Below are positions 26,417-34,838 of a stretch of DNA of 64,000 nt, piece after piece (position 1 is the stretch's first letter; every line of letters begins with the position of its first letter). Source of the stretch: JABWAJ01 sp038323375 (lineage in GTDB: Bacteria; Bacteroidota; Bacteroidia; Chitinophagales; Saprospiraceae); assembly GCA_038323375.1 (NCBI GenBank), contig JBBQGV010000014.1:1-64000 (forward strand). The letters run 5' to 3'. The notes under the pieces are model-generated. The model saw only the letters and a list, made by a program, of their open reading frames with translations. It was not told where the DNA came from and made no database searches. A program made the position numbers and the translations under genes.

Positions 26417-26672
26417 ATTTTTGAATAATGTAAAGCACTTCCTTAGTGACCTTTGCGAGGGATTGTTTCCCGCAAAGGACGCTAAGGATACGCTAAGTCC
26501 GCAAAGCAGGACGCCATCCTTAGCGTCCTCCCGTTGTGCGGGACAAGTTTTGCGAGACCTTAGCGACCTTTGCGGGAAATTTTGCTACACCAAATCCGCA
26601 ACGAGCTTGCTGTGTATTCAAACTTATTCATTTTCAGTCAATTAAATCATATTCTTACGTTAATTACTTGAA
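26417..26672. repeat. Spacer with CTTAGCGACCTTTGCGGG repeats
   Basis: No gene is visible. CCTTAGTGACCTTTGCGAGG (26442-26461) recurs as CCTTAGCGACCTTTGCGGGA (about 26559-26578). In between are inverted versions (TTTCCCGCAAAGGACGCTAAGGA at about 26466-26488 and CATCCTTAGCGTCC near 26516), so several hairpins can form. A partial copy of the CCCGYTGTGCGGGACARG repeat is embedded at about 26530-26546. Confidence 0.6.
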
Positions 26673-27689
26673 ATGAAATGGTATAACGGCATCCATTGCT
26701 CACAGGAATACGTATTATCGAACAATTTGTACACCATCTTTAACCTTTCTACTTTAACCTTTAACCTTTCTAAATTCCCCTTTAACCTTCTCCTCCTACT
26801 CCCGGTTTTACTCCCCGCCCAGCAGCGTTACGAATTTTCCCATCCACAAATGGGTACAGTTTTTCGCCTGGTTTTTTACACCGAAAAAGACTCAGTAAGC
26901 GCTCAAGCCATCGCCGCCCGCATTTTCGCCCGGGTAGATACCCTAAACGCCATCTTCTCCGACTACCTGCCCGAAAGCGAACTCAGCCGCCTGAGTGACC
27001 AGGCCGGTATCGGCAAAAAAGTACCCGTTTCAAAAGAACTTTGGGAAATTCTTCGTTTGTCAAAATCCTACGCCAAAGCCAGCGATGGCGCTTTTGACCC
27101 GACCATCGGGGCACTCACAAGGCTATGGCGAAGGGCACGCAACCTGAAAGAACCGCCCGATTCGGCACGGATTGTCGCTGCCCTGGAAACAGTAGATTAC
27201 CGTTCGATTCGCTTGTATAAAAACCGCCGTGTTCAATTGAAGCTAAAAGGCACCCGCTTAGACCTTGGCGGCATCGCACAGGGTTATGCCGCGGACGAAT
27301 GTTTGGCATTGTTGCGGGCCACGGGGATTTCTAGTGCCTTAGCCGATGCTGGCGGAGACATTGTCCTTGGCCACGCACCACCCGGCAACAAAGGCTGGGC
27401 CATCGAGCGCCCCCTCACAGATTCCACAACCGAAACTTTGTTTTTGGCCAATTGCGGCATCACCACTTCCGGTGCTACTTATCGCTACTTCGAGGCTGCC
27501 AATGGCATGCGGTACTCCCATATCATAGACCCGCGAACGGGCTGGGGCATTACGCAGCCCCGTTTGGTGACCATCCTTGCGCCTAATGCGATTACGGCGG
27601 ATGCCTGGGCAACGGCGTTGTCGGTAAGAGGAACGCCAAAAAGTAAAAAAATCGGATTCAAGATTAAGATATGGGTGGTAGAGATTTGA
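26673..27689 (+). CDS. apbE: FAD:protein FMN transferase (ApbE family)
   Basis: This protein of up to 338 residues covalently attaches FMN to target proteins outside the cytosol. ApbE motifs are present: MGTVFRLVFY, ASDGAFDPTIGALTRLW, LDLGGIAQGYAAD, ADAGGDIVLG, SHIIDPRTGWG, and ADAWATALSV near the end. Metal-binding Asp/Thr positions in the last motifs appear intact. The N-terminus is unusual: the hydrophobic export segment (NLSTLTFNLSKFPFNLLLLL) is encoded by degenerate TTTAACCTTTCTA repeats. An alternative start is TTG near 26724. No Na+-NQR, Rnf or other obvious flavoprotein target lies nearby. Confidence 0.85.
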   Translation: MKWYNGIHCSQEYVLSNNLYTIFNLSTLTFNLSKFPFNLLLLLPVLLPAQQRYEFSHPQMGTVFRLVFYTEKDSVSAQAIAARIFARVDTLNAIFSDYLPESELSRLSDQAGIGKKVPVSKELWEILRLSKSYAKASDGAFDPTIGALTRLWRRARNLKEPPDSARIVAALETVDYRSIRLYKNRRVQLKLKGTRLDLGGIAQGYAADECLALLRATGISSALADAGGDIVLGHAPPGNKGWAIERPLTDSTTETLFLANCGITTSGATYRYFEAANGMRYSHIIDPRTGWGITQPRLVTILAPNAITADAWATALSVRGTPKSKKIGFKIKIWVVEI

Positions 27690-27737
27690 AAATTTGAAGA
27701 TTAGAACGGCATTTTCAAATTACCAAATTTTCAAATC
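27683..27737. terminator. Bidirectional hairpin, perfect 14-bp arms
   Basis: GATTTGAAAATTTG (27683-27696) and its exact reverse complement (27724-27737) flank a 27-base loop between convergent genes. The left arm includes the ApbE stop codon. AT-rich composition and convergent position suggest a shared terminator. Confidence 0.55.
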
Positions 27738-27743
27738 ATCAAA

Positions 27744-30176
27744 TCACTTTACCTCCTCCATCAACCTCCGTATATTCCGTTCAATTACAACGCCTTCCCC
27801 CTGTGGATCTAATGCAGCTGATTTTGTCGCCAATTGCAAGGCGGTGCGAATATTATCCGGGTCATAGCGCGAAAGTTTGTACGTCCCGAAGTTCTTTTTC
27901 AAAAAGTACTTGGCGCACCCGGCCAATTCGGCTGCATTCATGGAAGCGGAACAATCGGCTTCCTTCATCAATCCATATTCGATGCGCTGCTGGATGGTAA
28001 GTGAGGCGATGTAGCCGGGTTTGTCCAAGTTTCTGATGTCGCAAAAATAAGGAAAGAAATACGGGCCGGAGCCGAGCAAAACCCGCTCGCCTTCGGGTGA
28101 AAAAGCCACCGAATAGCAAGTGCCGCGCAGGTTCCAGGTATAGGCAGCCTGCGTATTGTTCCGTTGGCCGGTGTACCATAAATGTGCTGTTTTATCTTCG
28201 CAGCCGGTTAGAATAGTCAACCCGTCCGGAGAAAAAGCCACGGATCTGACGGCAGAGGTAAATCCTGTATAACGCTCCATTTCGACGCCCCTCAAATCCC
28301 AGATTTTGGCTGTTTTATCCCAACTTCCGGTCACCACACGCTTTCCGTCGGGGGAAAAAGCAACAGATAGCACGCCGGACTCATGACCCCGAAAAGTTTG
28401 AATTGTGTTCCCGTTCAAATCCCATTGTCGCGCCAGATAATCCCAACTGCCGGTCAACACGCTTTGTCCGTCGGGTGCAAAAGCGACGGACCAAATACTA
28501 GATAGGTGACCGGAAAAAGTCTGGAGTTCTTTGCCGGTCAAATCCCAAAGCTTGGCCGTTCTGTCAAAACTGCCAGTTAAAACGAAATTGCCGTCAGGGG
28601 AAAAAGCAACTGCGGTGACCCCGAAAGCATGTCCTGCAAAGGTTTGAAGCTCCTGCCCGTTGATGTCCCAAAGTTTTGCCGTTCCATCCCAACTACCCGT
28701 GAGTATCCGGCTTCCATCGGGTGAAAAAACCACGGAGGAAACGACTTCTTTATGCCCCGTAAACGATTGAAGTTCGCGTTCGCTCAAATCCCAGAGTTTG
28801 ACACCGCCGTTCCAGGTTCCGGTCAAAACCCGTTGTCCATCTAGGGAAAAAGCCACGGATCTGACGATTTCAGTATCCCCGGTAAAATATCGCGGCTCGA
28901 TTCGCCGCATGTCCCATAATTTAACGACCCCGTCTTCACTGGCGGTCAGAAAACTTTTTCCGTCCGGAGAAAAAGCCACAGAACTCACGGCTTTGGTGTG
29001 GCCCATGCAGGCTTGGAGTTCCTGACCGTTCAAATCCCAAAGCTTTGCGCTGGCATCAAAACTGCCGGTCAGCAAATATTTTCCGTTGGGTGCAACCGAA
29101 ATAGGCCAAACGGCCCCTTCATGGGCAAAAAAAGTTCGGATTTCCTTTCCTTTTAGTTCCCACAACTTAGCTGTTCTATCCAAACTGCCGGTCAGCACAT
29201 TTTGCCCGTTGGGGGAAAAAGCAACCGACCAGACAGGGGCGGTGTGTCCCAAAAACGTTTGCAGTTCCCGGCCTTTCAAGTCCCATAATTTGGCTGTTCC
29301 GTCTTCGCTGCCGGTTAGTACGGTTTGCCCGTTCGGAGCGAAGGCAACAGCCTGAACAGCGTCTTTATGGCCGTTGAATGCCTGAAGTTCCTGACCGTTC
29401 AAATCCCAGAGTTTGGCAACCTTATCCAAGCCGCCCGTCAGTACGAACTTCCCGTCGGGGGAAAAAGCAACCGATTCAACGCCTTCGTGGTGCCCCATAA
29501 AAGACTGGAGTTCGCGGCCGTTCAAATCCCAGAGTTTGGCCGTTTTATCCAAACTACCCGTTAGCACAAATTGCCCGTCGGGGGAAAAAGCAACCGATTC
29601 GACGCCTTCGCGGTGCCCCATAAAAGACTGGATTTCGCGGCCATTCAAATCCCAGAGTTTGGCCAATTTATCGCTACTGCCCGTCAGGATGCGCTGCCCG
29701 TCGGGAGAAAACACGGCAGACAAGACCTCGGCAGCATGCCCGACAAAAGTGGCCGTGGCAAAAGTATTCGCGGGATCGCTCAATAGGTTGAAGCGGTTTT
29801 TGATGTACAGCGGACTTTCGCCCAGGGTAACGAGACAAGCTTCATGGGTAAGGCGCAGGAGCAAGGTGCGGTCATAATTCGGCTGCGCCATCAAATCGGT
29901 CATTTTTGAAGTCAGTTCGGCGGCGCGGGTGCTTCGGGCAAAAGCGGCTTTTTCTGCGTCTATGCCGGTGCTGATCGAATCGAGGAGCCTGGCAATCGTT
30001 TGCGTCGTTCCCGGACACAGGGGCAATGCAGCCTCACAATATTCCCGGGCAGCAAGCCATTTTTTAGCAGCCAGATTTATCCGGGCTTTTTGCAGCATTT
30101 CGCGACAAAAGCGCGGATCCTGGGCGAGGAGTTTACAAGCGAACAACAAAAACAGAACGGTGCATATCTTTTTCAT
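27744..30176 (-). CDS. Exported protein with 14 highly similar WD40 blades
   Basis: This 810-residue protein has a signal peptide (1-18, ending KLLAQ), a TPR-like helical region (about 20-130), and WD40 repeats from about 140 to 720. I count 14 blades, mostly of exactly 41 residues with the consensus GH-x-x-V-x-SVAFSPDGQ then VLTGSxDxTAKLWDL and GQELQTF, which implies two seven-bladed propellers. A helical C-terminal domain (about 725-810) follows. Neighbouring blades are nearly identical even at DNA level, giving a 123-bp periodicity (about 28200-29760). It shares architecture with the WD40 protein at 2968-5373. The gene follows a membrane coiled-coil gene by 26 bp. It is likely periplasmic or surface-exposed with a binding role. 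Confidence 0.85.
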   Translation of the reverse strand: MKKICTVLFLLFACKLLAQDPRFCREMLQKARINLAAKKWLAAREYCEAALPLCPGTTQTIARLLDSISTGIDAEKAAFARSTRAAELTSKMTDLMAQPNYDRTLLLRLTHEACLVTLGESPLYIKNRFNLLSDPANTFATATFVGHAAEVLSAVFSPDGQRILTGSSDKLAKLWDLNGREIQSFMGHREGVESVAFSPDGQFVLTGSLDKTAKLWDLNGRELQSFMGHHEGVESVAFSPDGKFVLTGGLDKVAKLWDLNGQELQAFNGHKDAVQAVAFAPNGQTVLTGSEDGTAKLWDLKGRELQTFLGHTAPVWSVAFSPNGQNVLTGSLDRTAKLWELKGKEIRTFFAHEGAVWPISVAPNGKYLLTGSFDASAKLWDLNGQELQACMGHTKAVSSVAFSPDGKSFLTASEDGVVKLWDMRRIEPRYFTGDTEIVRSVAFSLDGQRVLTGTWNGGVKLWDLSERELQSFTGHKEVVSSVVFSPDGSRILTGSWDGTAKLWDINGQELQTFAGHAFGVTAVAFSPDGNFVLTGSFDRTAKLWDLTGKELQTFSGHLSSIWSVAFAPDGQSVLTGSWDYLARQWDLNGNTIQTFRGHESGVLSVAFSPDGKRVVTGSWDKTAKIWDLRGVEMERYTGFTSAVRSVAFSPDGLTILTGCEDKTAHLWYTGQRNNTQAAYTWNLRGTCYSVAFSPEGERVLLGSGPYFFPYFCDIRNLDKPGYIASLTIQQRIEYGLMKEADCSASMNAAELAGCAKYFLKKNFGTYKLSRYDPDNIRTALQLATKSAALDPQGEGVVIERNIRRLMEEVK

Positions 30177-30202
30177 AAATGAGGCAACTTTTGGGTATAG
30201 CT

Positions 30203-30682
30203 TTATTCGATTTCTTTCAAAAGCGCAATAATATCAGCATTGGCCTTGTCCAATTTTTGTGCTTCCAATAAAATCTGATGCGCCATATCCCGATCCCCTA
30301 CCCGCATCATCCGGCGGGCTGAGGCAATGTATTTTTCCACCTCGATGCGGTTCCGTTCGGCTTTTTCAGCCTCCAGTTCGGCAATTCTTTGTTTCGCTTC
30401 CTGTAACGCTGTTTCTGCGGTTTGTTTTTCAAGCCGGGCGATACTGTCCTTCCGAAGTGTTTCTTTTATGCTTTCATCGGCAATCCGGATGGTTTCTTCC
30501 GCTATGCGCAGTTGTTTTTGAGCCGCCTGTTTTCCTTTTTCTGCTACGGCATAGAACCAAATCATGACGGCCAAGGCAATAAGGGAGACGACGTTTATGG
30601 TCGTTAAAAGCATTCGCAATCGCCTTCTCAAAAGGCTGTGCCGCTGGTTATGCATTTCTTTTTCCTTAATCATGGCGGTCAT
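30203..30682 (-). CDS. Membrane-anchored coiled-coil protein resembling an NTPase-less STAND tail
   Basis: This 159-residue protein has a basic N-terminus (LLRRRLRMLL), one transmembrane helix (about 27-46), a periplasmic coiled coil (about 50-115, with ADESIKETLRKDSIARLEKQ) and a TPR-like end (ARRMMRVGDRDMAHQILLEA). This matches the order and length of the last 130 residues of the nSTAND protein at 1261-2907 (basic patch, helix, coiled coil, TPR-like unit), but no NTPase domain precedes it. It is followed by an exported 14-blade WD40 protein, as in the first module. It may be a stripped partner subunit or a remnant. Start could also be at 30673. Confidence 0.65.
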   Translation of the reverse strand: MTAMIKEKEMHNQRHSLLRRRLRMLLTTINVVSLIALAVMIWFYAVAEKGKQAAQKQLRIAEETIRIADESIKETLRKDSIARLEKQTAETALQEAKQRIAELEAEKAERNRIEVEKYIASARRMMRVGDRDMAHQILLEAQKLDKANADIIALLKEIE

Positions 30683-30900
30683 TTTCGGGGGATCTTTGTT
30701 GGCGATGACAAAGTCGGGTTCGCACCTTCAACAATTTCTCCCTGTGTGTTTATCTCATATTCAAAAAAGAGTGGGAAACTTTGGAAAGCGCAAGCTAAGG
30801 ATTTACGGTAAAATTGCCAATAGTCTCCAGTTTTGGAAATCAGAATAATTGACATCAAAAAACATCGCCCCATTGGAATCAGGTATTAAAAAAAATCTAC

Positions 30901-30908
30901 TATACTTG
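30901..30908 (+). promoter_or_regulatory. Possible -7 box of the acetylesterase gene
   Basis: TATACTTG matches TAnnTTTG at seven of eight positions, 52 bp before the ATG at 30960. A TTGG lies about 26 bp upstream. Confidence 0.35.
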
Positions 30909-30959
30909 CAAAAGCCAGATTGTTCATTCGGGCTATTTCATCAAAATTCATCTATTCCC

Positions 30960-32933
30960 ATGTCAAAATTCCTGTCTACCTTCACTTTGTTAATGATGCT
31001 AATGCCTGCCGAATCCATGTTTGCACAAATTAAACTGCCTCGTTTATTGGATAATAATGCTATACTACAGCGTGAAATTCAGTTGCCCTTGCGTGGCCAG
31101 GCGGCAAAAAAAAGCAGGGTTTCCATCGTTTTTGCCGGAAATTCCTACGAAACGCGCGCCGATAAAAACGGGCAATGGGAAATAAAACTGCTGCCCCTTG
31201 CCGCCGGCGGACCTTTCCAGATGCGGATCAGCGATAAAAATGAAATCTTAGTACTCGACAACATCCTCATCGGCGATGTCTGGGTTTGTTCCGGACAGTC
31301 GAATATGGAATGGGCCTTGCGGGAAGCGAACAACGCTGAAGCGGAAATTGCAGCGGCCAACGACCCGATGATCCGGCAATTTTATGTGGAACACACCGCT
31401 TCCATGCTGCCTTTGGATACGCTTAAAAGTGGTAGTTGGAATATATGCGGACCTGCAACTGCGGGCGATTTTACGGCGGTCGGTTATTTTTTCGCCAAAC
31501 ACCTGCGCGAAAAAACGGGCGTCCCCATCGGCCTCATCCACAGTTCCTGGGGCGGCAGCCGTATTGAACCCTGGATGGATGCAGCGACGCTTGGATTCAA
31601 AGACGCTCAAGCTATTGAAGCCTACCTGGAACAGAAGCTGGCTCCTCAAAAAGTACGAATTGATGAATTTATGCGCAGCAAATTCGGCAATAATATCCCG
31701 ACAGAGGACAAGGGCATCCTAAATGGAAAAGCGGTGTGGGCCGCAATCGAACTTGACGATAGCGACTGGCAACCCGTCCATCTGCCCGGGGTTTGGGAAG
31801 GCCAGGGTTGGGAAATGCTTGATGGCATCGTCTGGTTCCGGAAAGAAGTGGTACTGACAGAAGCACAAGCAACACAGGTGGCTACATTAGGCTTGGCCAT
31901 GATTGACGACAGCGACGAAGCCTGGATTAATGGCATCAAGGTAGGCGGTCTGAGGAACAGCTACAACGTAGTACGCAGTTACGAGACTCCAGCCGGGGTT
32001 TTGCGCGCCGGAAAAAACAGCATCACGGTGCGGGTGGAAGATACCGGTTACGGCGGCGGATTCCACGGAAAGCCGGAGCTGCTTTATTTGAGTTGTGGAG
32101 ATGAAAAAATTGATTTGTCAGGCGACTGGAAAATGAAGGTAGGAAAAGCTCTGGCCAGTTTGCCTGGCATGCAGGACAACCAGTTGCCGACTAAACTCTA
32201 CAACGCCATGATCCGCCCAATACAGTGGTTTCCAATCAAAGGCGCGATCTGGTATCAGGGAGAAAGCAATGCCGACAACGCTGCAGATGCAGTGGCTTAC
32301 CAGCCGTTGTTTCAAAAAATGATTCAACAATGGAGGAAGCAATGGGATGTCGGCGATTTTCCATTCCTTTTTGCGCAATTGGCCAATTATCACGCCCCCG
32401 AACTAGAGCCGGGAAACTCAAACTGGCCCTTCCTTCGCGAGGCGCAATCGGCGGCTTTAAATTTGCCCAATACAGCTCAGGCCGTCATCATTGACATCGG
32501 CGATGCCACTGATATTCACCCCCGAAACAAACAGGACGTGGGATACCGCCTGGCGCTCGGCGCTCGCCGCTTTGCTTATGGGGAAAAAGAACTCGTTTAT
32601 AGCGGACCTACTTTCGAGCGCCTCGCAATAGATGAGGCGAAAGAGGGAAGCGGCCGCCCAGCGTCTTTGCGCCTGAAATTCAACAACCAGGGTAGCGGGT
32701 TGATCGCCAAAGGCGACCGCTATGGGTACCTTCGCGGGTTCGCTATTGCCGGTACCGACCAGAAATTTGTATGGGCAAAAGCCCTGATTGAAGGCGATCA
32801 GGTGGTAGTCTGGAGCGAAAAAGTGCCAAACCCGGTAGCCGTGCGCTACGCCTGGGCCGACAATCCCGACGATGCAAACCTGTTTAATGCCGAAGGACTA
32901 CCTGCTGTTCCTTTTAGAACCGACCAATGGTAG
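30960..32933 (+). CDS. Exported sialate O-acetylesterase-like protein
   Basis: This protein of about 657 residues starts at MSKFLSTFTLLMMLMPAESM and has a signal peptide cut near FAQ. It contains an SGNH/SASA esterase domain split by a beta-sandwich insert: the nucleophile block WVCSGQSNMEW (about 103-113), GLIHSSWGGSRIEPWM, a jelly-roll-like insert (about 255-400), KGAIWYQGESNADNA, and the catalytic Asp/His block GDATDIHPRNKQDVG. Family members remove O-acetyl groups from sialic acids or plant glycans. The carbohydrate target here is unknown. Single gene, divergent from the WD40 module. Confidence 0.9.
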   Translation: MSKFLSTFTLLMMLMPAESMFAQIKLPRLLDNNAILQREIQLPLRGQAAKKSRVSIVFAGNSYETRADKNGQWEIKLLPLAAGGPFQMRISDKNEILVLDNILIGDVWVCSGQSNMEWALREANNAEAEIAAANDPMIRQFYVEHTASMLPLDTLKSGSWNICGPATAGDFTAVGYFFAKHLREKTGVPIGLIHSSWGGSRIEPWMDAATLGFKDAQAIEAYLEQKLAPQKVRIDEFMRSKFGNNIPTEDKGILNGKAVWAAIELDDSDWQPVHLPGVWEGQGWEMLDGIVWFRKEVVLTEAQATQVATLGLAMIDDSDEAWINGIKVGGLRNSYNVVRSYETPAGVLRAGKNSITVRVEDTGYGGGFHGKPELLYLSCGDEKIDLSGDWKMKVGKALASLPGMQDNQLPTKLYNAMIRPIQWFPIKGAIWYQGESNADNAADAVAYQPLFQKMIQQWRKQWDVGDFPFLFAQLANYHAPELEPGNSNWPFLREAQSAALNLPNTAQAVIIDIGDATDIHPRNKQDVGYRLALGARRFAYGEKELVYSGPTFERLAIDEAKEGSGRPASLRLKFNNQGSGLIAKGDRYGYLRGFAIAGTDQKFVWAKALIEGDQVVVWSEKVPNPVAVRYAWADNPDDANLFNAEGLPAVPFRTDQW

Positions 32934-33063
32934 TGTTTATCGTAGCCGTTGTGTGGAAAAGTAGGCCCTGGCGGCTCCGGCACGGCAGCCCGTTCGGCGT
33001 CCGCTTCTGCCTGCGCCGGCGGCGGCCTTCAAGGAGCAGGCTTTCTTCTCCTTTTCAAGTTGA

Positions 33064-33876
33064 TCAAATATTGATAAAAAAGCCGGCTTCGAGCCAGGCT
33101 TTTTTCCATTCAGCCCATGCTTCCTGTGCTTCCTTTTCGGATTTATGGTAAGCGAGGGCAGTGGAGGCCAGGGCTTCTTTAACGATTTTACCGGCCATCA
33201 TTTCCTGAAGAAAAGTGTATTGGGGCGGCAACAAATCAAAAATGGCGGTGCGAAAATCTTTTCGGACAATCGAGACAAAATGCTCCCGGGGCACTGGTAC
33301 GTCCGGATCCCTGCCCCTTGCTACAGCGTTATAATAAATGCTCACCGGGAAATCGTATTTGTGAATGGAAAAACAAGGTTGGAGCCGGAGATTTTCTTCC
33401 AAATCCAATGCGCCGGCATAAGCTTTTCCTTCGTGCCCAGGTGCGTCAAACATCGAATAAAGATCCCATTCAAACTGCGCCAGGGCAATCATAAACTCAA
33501 CCCAAGGCTCTTTTTCAGACGCTTCCTGATCCGGCCGGGTCTCGCGCAGGAAATCCGGAAAACGCGCGCCCAGCAAGGCTAAAGTTGGGTTAGTTGACGG
33601 GGATTGCCGCAGGTATTCCTTAGCAAAATCGTCGAAAAGTTCCTTTCCAAGGGCGTGGCACAATGCTTTGTATTGTCCTTCCAAGCATTGCAAAAGTCTG
33701 GCAAAATACCCCCTCTGGTAAATGGCTAAACGCTGGGCCGCAGACAGCGATTGCGAAGGAGCAATATGCATAACCGTGCCCTCTTGTGAGTCGGTTTGTC
33801 CGGGAAACATCAGTGCTTGCTGCATCCACGCCTGTATCTCTGCCAAATGCTTGCTGTTTGGATCCATATCAGTCAA
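33064..33876 (-). CDS. HvfC/BufC-like (DUF2063) partner protein of the MNIO enzyme
   Basis: This 270-residue protein has the DUF2063 N-terminal helical domain: HIAPSQSLSAAQRLAIYQRG, YFARLLQCLEGQYKALCHAL, then DFAKEYLRQSPSTNPTLALLG. BufC/HvfC proteins bind precursor peptides and act with MNIO enzymes in RiPP maturation. The start codon overlaps the MNIO stop as ATGA, so the two are translationally coupled. It is the last gene of the operon. A strong terminator-like hairpin lies within its final 15 codons, before the stop (33076-33105). Confidence 0.88.
   Translation of the reverse strand: MTDMDPNSKHLAEIQAWMQQALMFPGQTDSQEGTVMHIAPSQSLSAAQRLAIYQRGYFARLLQCLEGQYKALCHALGKELFDDFAKEYLRQSPSTNPTLALLGARFPDFLRETRPDQEASEKEPWVEFMIALAQFEWDLYSMFDAPGHEGKAYAGALDLEENLRLQPCFSIHKYDFPVSIYYNAVARGRDPDVPVPREHFVSIVRKDFRTAIFDLLPPQYTFLQEMMAGKIVKEALASTALAYHKSEKEAQEAWAEWKKAWLEAGFFINI
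33076..33105 (-). terminator. Intrinsic terminator inside the end of the bufC-like gene
   Basis: Nested arms AAAAAAGCC/GGCTTTTTT (33076-33084, 33097-33105) and GGCT/AGCC give a 13-bp stem with one bulge and a TCG loop, followed on the minus strand by six U. The U-tract ends about 10 bases before the stop codon, so ribosomes must pass or suppress the hairpin to give full-length product. Confidence 0.6.
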
Positions 33877-34838
33877 TTGGAAACGGTATCTTCCATGATT
33901 TGCGGCACTAAAAAGCTGATGGGGGTTGCTACACCATCGTAAGTGATTGGCGCATCGTATGCCGGTTTGGCATCTCCTGCTGCTTGTCCCATGAAATTCC
34001 GGGCTTTGTGCAATTCAGCCAAGCACGCTTCAAACGAAGGAATATTGCCATCCCATTCCAGCAGGGTTGAAACGCCGCCGGTTTTGTTCCACGCTAAACG
34101 AAAAAGCTCCCAAACTTCAGAAACCACAGGCCGGTCGTGGGTGTCAATGATGTGGGTTCCACAATGCTGGTGTCCGGCTAAGTGCATCTGAACAATGCTT
34201 TCCTGTGGCAAGGTTTCGATATAGGCCACCGGATCGAGGCCGGCATTAAAACAAGTCACATAGCTATTATTGACGTCCAGCAGCAAGCCGCAACCGGTTT
34301 CGGCAACTAAGCCGCACAAAAATTCAGGCTCGGAGATCGTAGCGTGGGTAAAGCTCAGGTAAGTACTCGGATTTTCTAAAACCAAAGGACGCTCTAAATA
34401 GTCCTGCACCACCCGAATCCGGTCAGCTACGTGGCGAAAAGCTTCTTCTGTGAGTGGCAACGGCAACAAATCGTGGGTATTGGCACCCAGCACCCCCGTC
34501 CAGCACAAATGGTCGCTGATCCATTGGGGTTGAACTTCAACTGCCAGCTCATGCAAGGCTTTGAGGTAGCCAAAATCTATCGGCGCTGTGCTGCCGATGG
34601 AAAGCGAAACGCCGTGCATAACTACGGGATAACGCTCGGCTACCTGGCGCAGGACGTGCCGGGGGCGACCGGCAGAAAACATGAAGTTTTCTGAAATCAC
34701 CTCAAACCAGTCCACCGCAGGCCAGTTTGACTGGATGTAGTCAAAATGAACGTGGCGCAGGCCAAGCCCCAGGCCCAGGTTTGGCATGGCTGCCACCTGA
34801 GCCTGGAGTTGGGCAATATGATTGCGATCGGTATTCAT
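33873..34838 (-). CDS. MNIO-family (DUF692, BufB/HvfB-like) peptide-modifying enzyme
   Basis: This protein of 321 residues belongs to the multinuclear non-heme iron oxygenases, TIM-barrel enzymes that modify cysteines in RiPP precursors. Motifs: GLGLGLRHVHFDYI, WFEVISENFM, VMHGVSLSIGS, WISDHLCWTG, LENPSTYL, GLLLDVNNSYV, MHLAGHQHCGTHIIDTHDRP, and LLEWDGNIPSF, which carry the iron-binding His, Asp, Asn and Glu residues. The ATG at 34838 overlaps the stop of the Cys-rich peptide gene (ATGA), which fixes this start against a longer frame. It should act on that peptide with the BufC-like partner. Confidence 0.92.
   Translation of the reverse strand: MNTDRNHIAQLQAQVAAMPNLGLGLGLRHVHFDYIQSNWPAVDWFEVISENFMFSAGRPRHVLRQVAERYPVVMHGVSLSIGSTAPIDFGYLKALHELAVEVQPQWISDHLCWTGVLGANTHDLLPLPLTEEAFRHVADRIRVVQDYLERPLVLENPSTYLSFTHATISEPEFLCGLVAETGCGLLLDVNNSYVTCFNAGLDPVAYIETLPQESIVQMHLAGHQHCGTHIIDTHDRPVVSEVWELFRLAWNKTGGVSTLLEWDGNIPSFEACLAELHKARNFMGQAAGDAKPAYDAPITYDGVATPISFLVPQIMEDTVSN

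Noticed and set aside
24027..27689. Sulfatase-maturation or Na+-NQR operon
   Set aside because: No sulfatase or NQR/Rnf gene is nearby and the FGE-fold protein lacks its catalytic cysteines.
28200..29760. CRISPR-like regular repeats
   Set aside because: The 123-bp periodicity is fully explained by coding WD40 blades of 41 residues.
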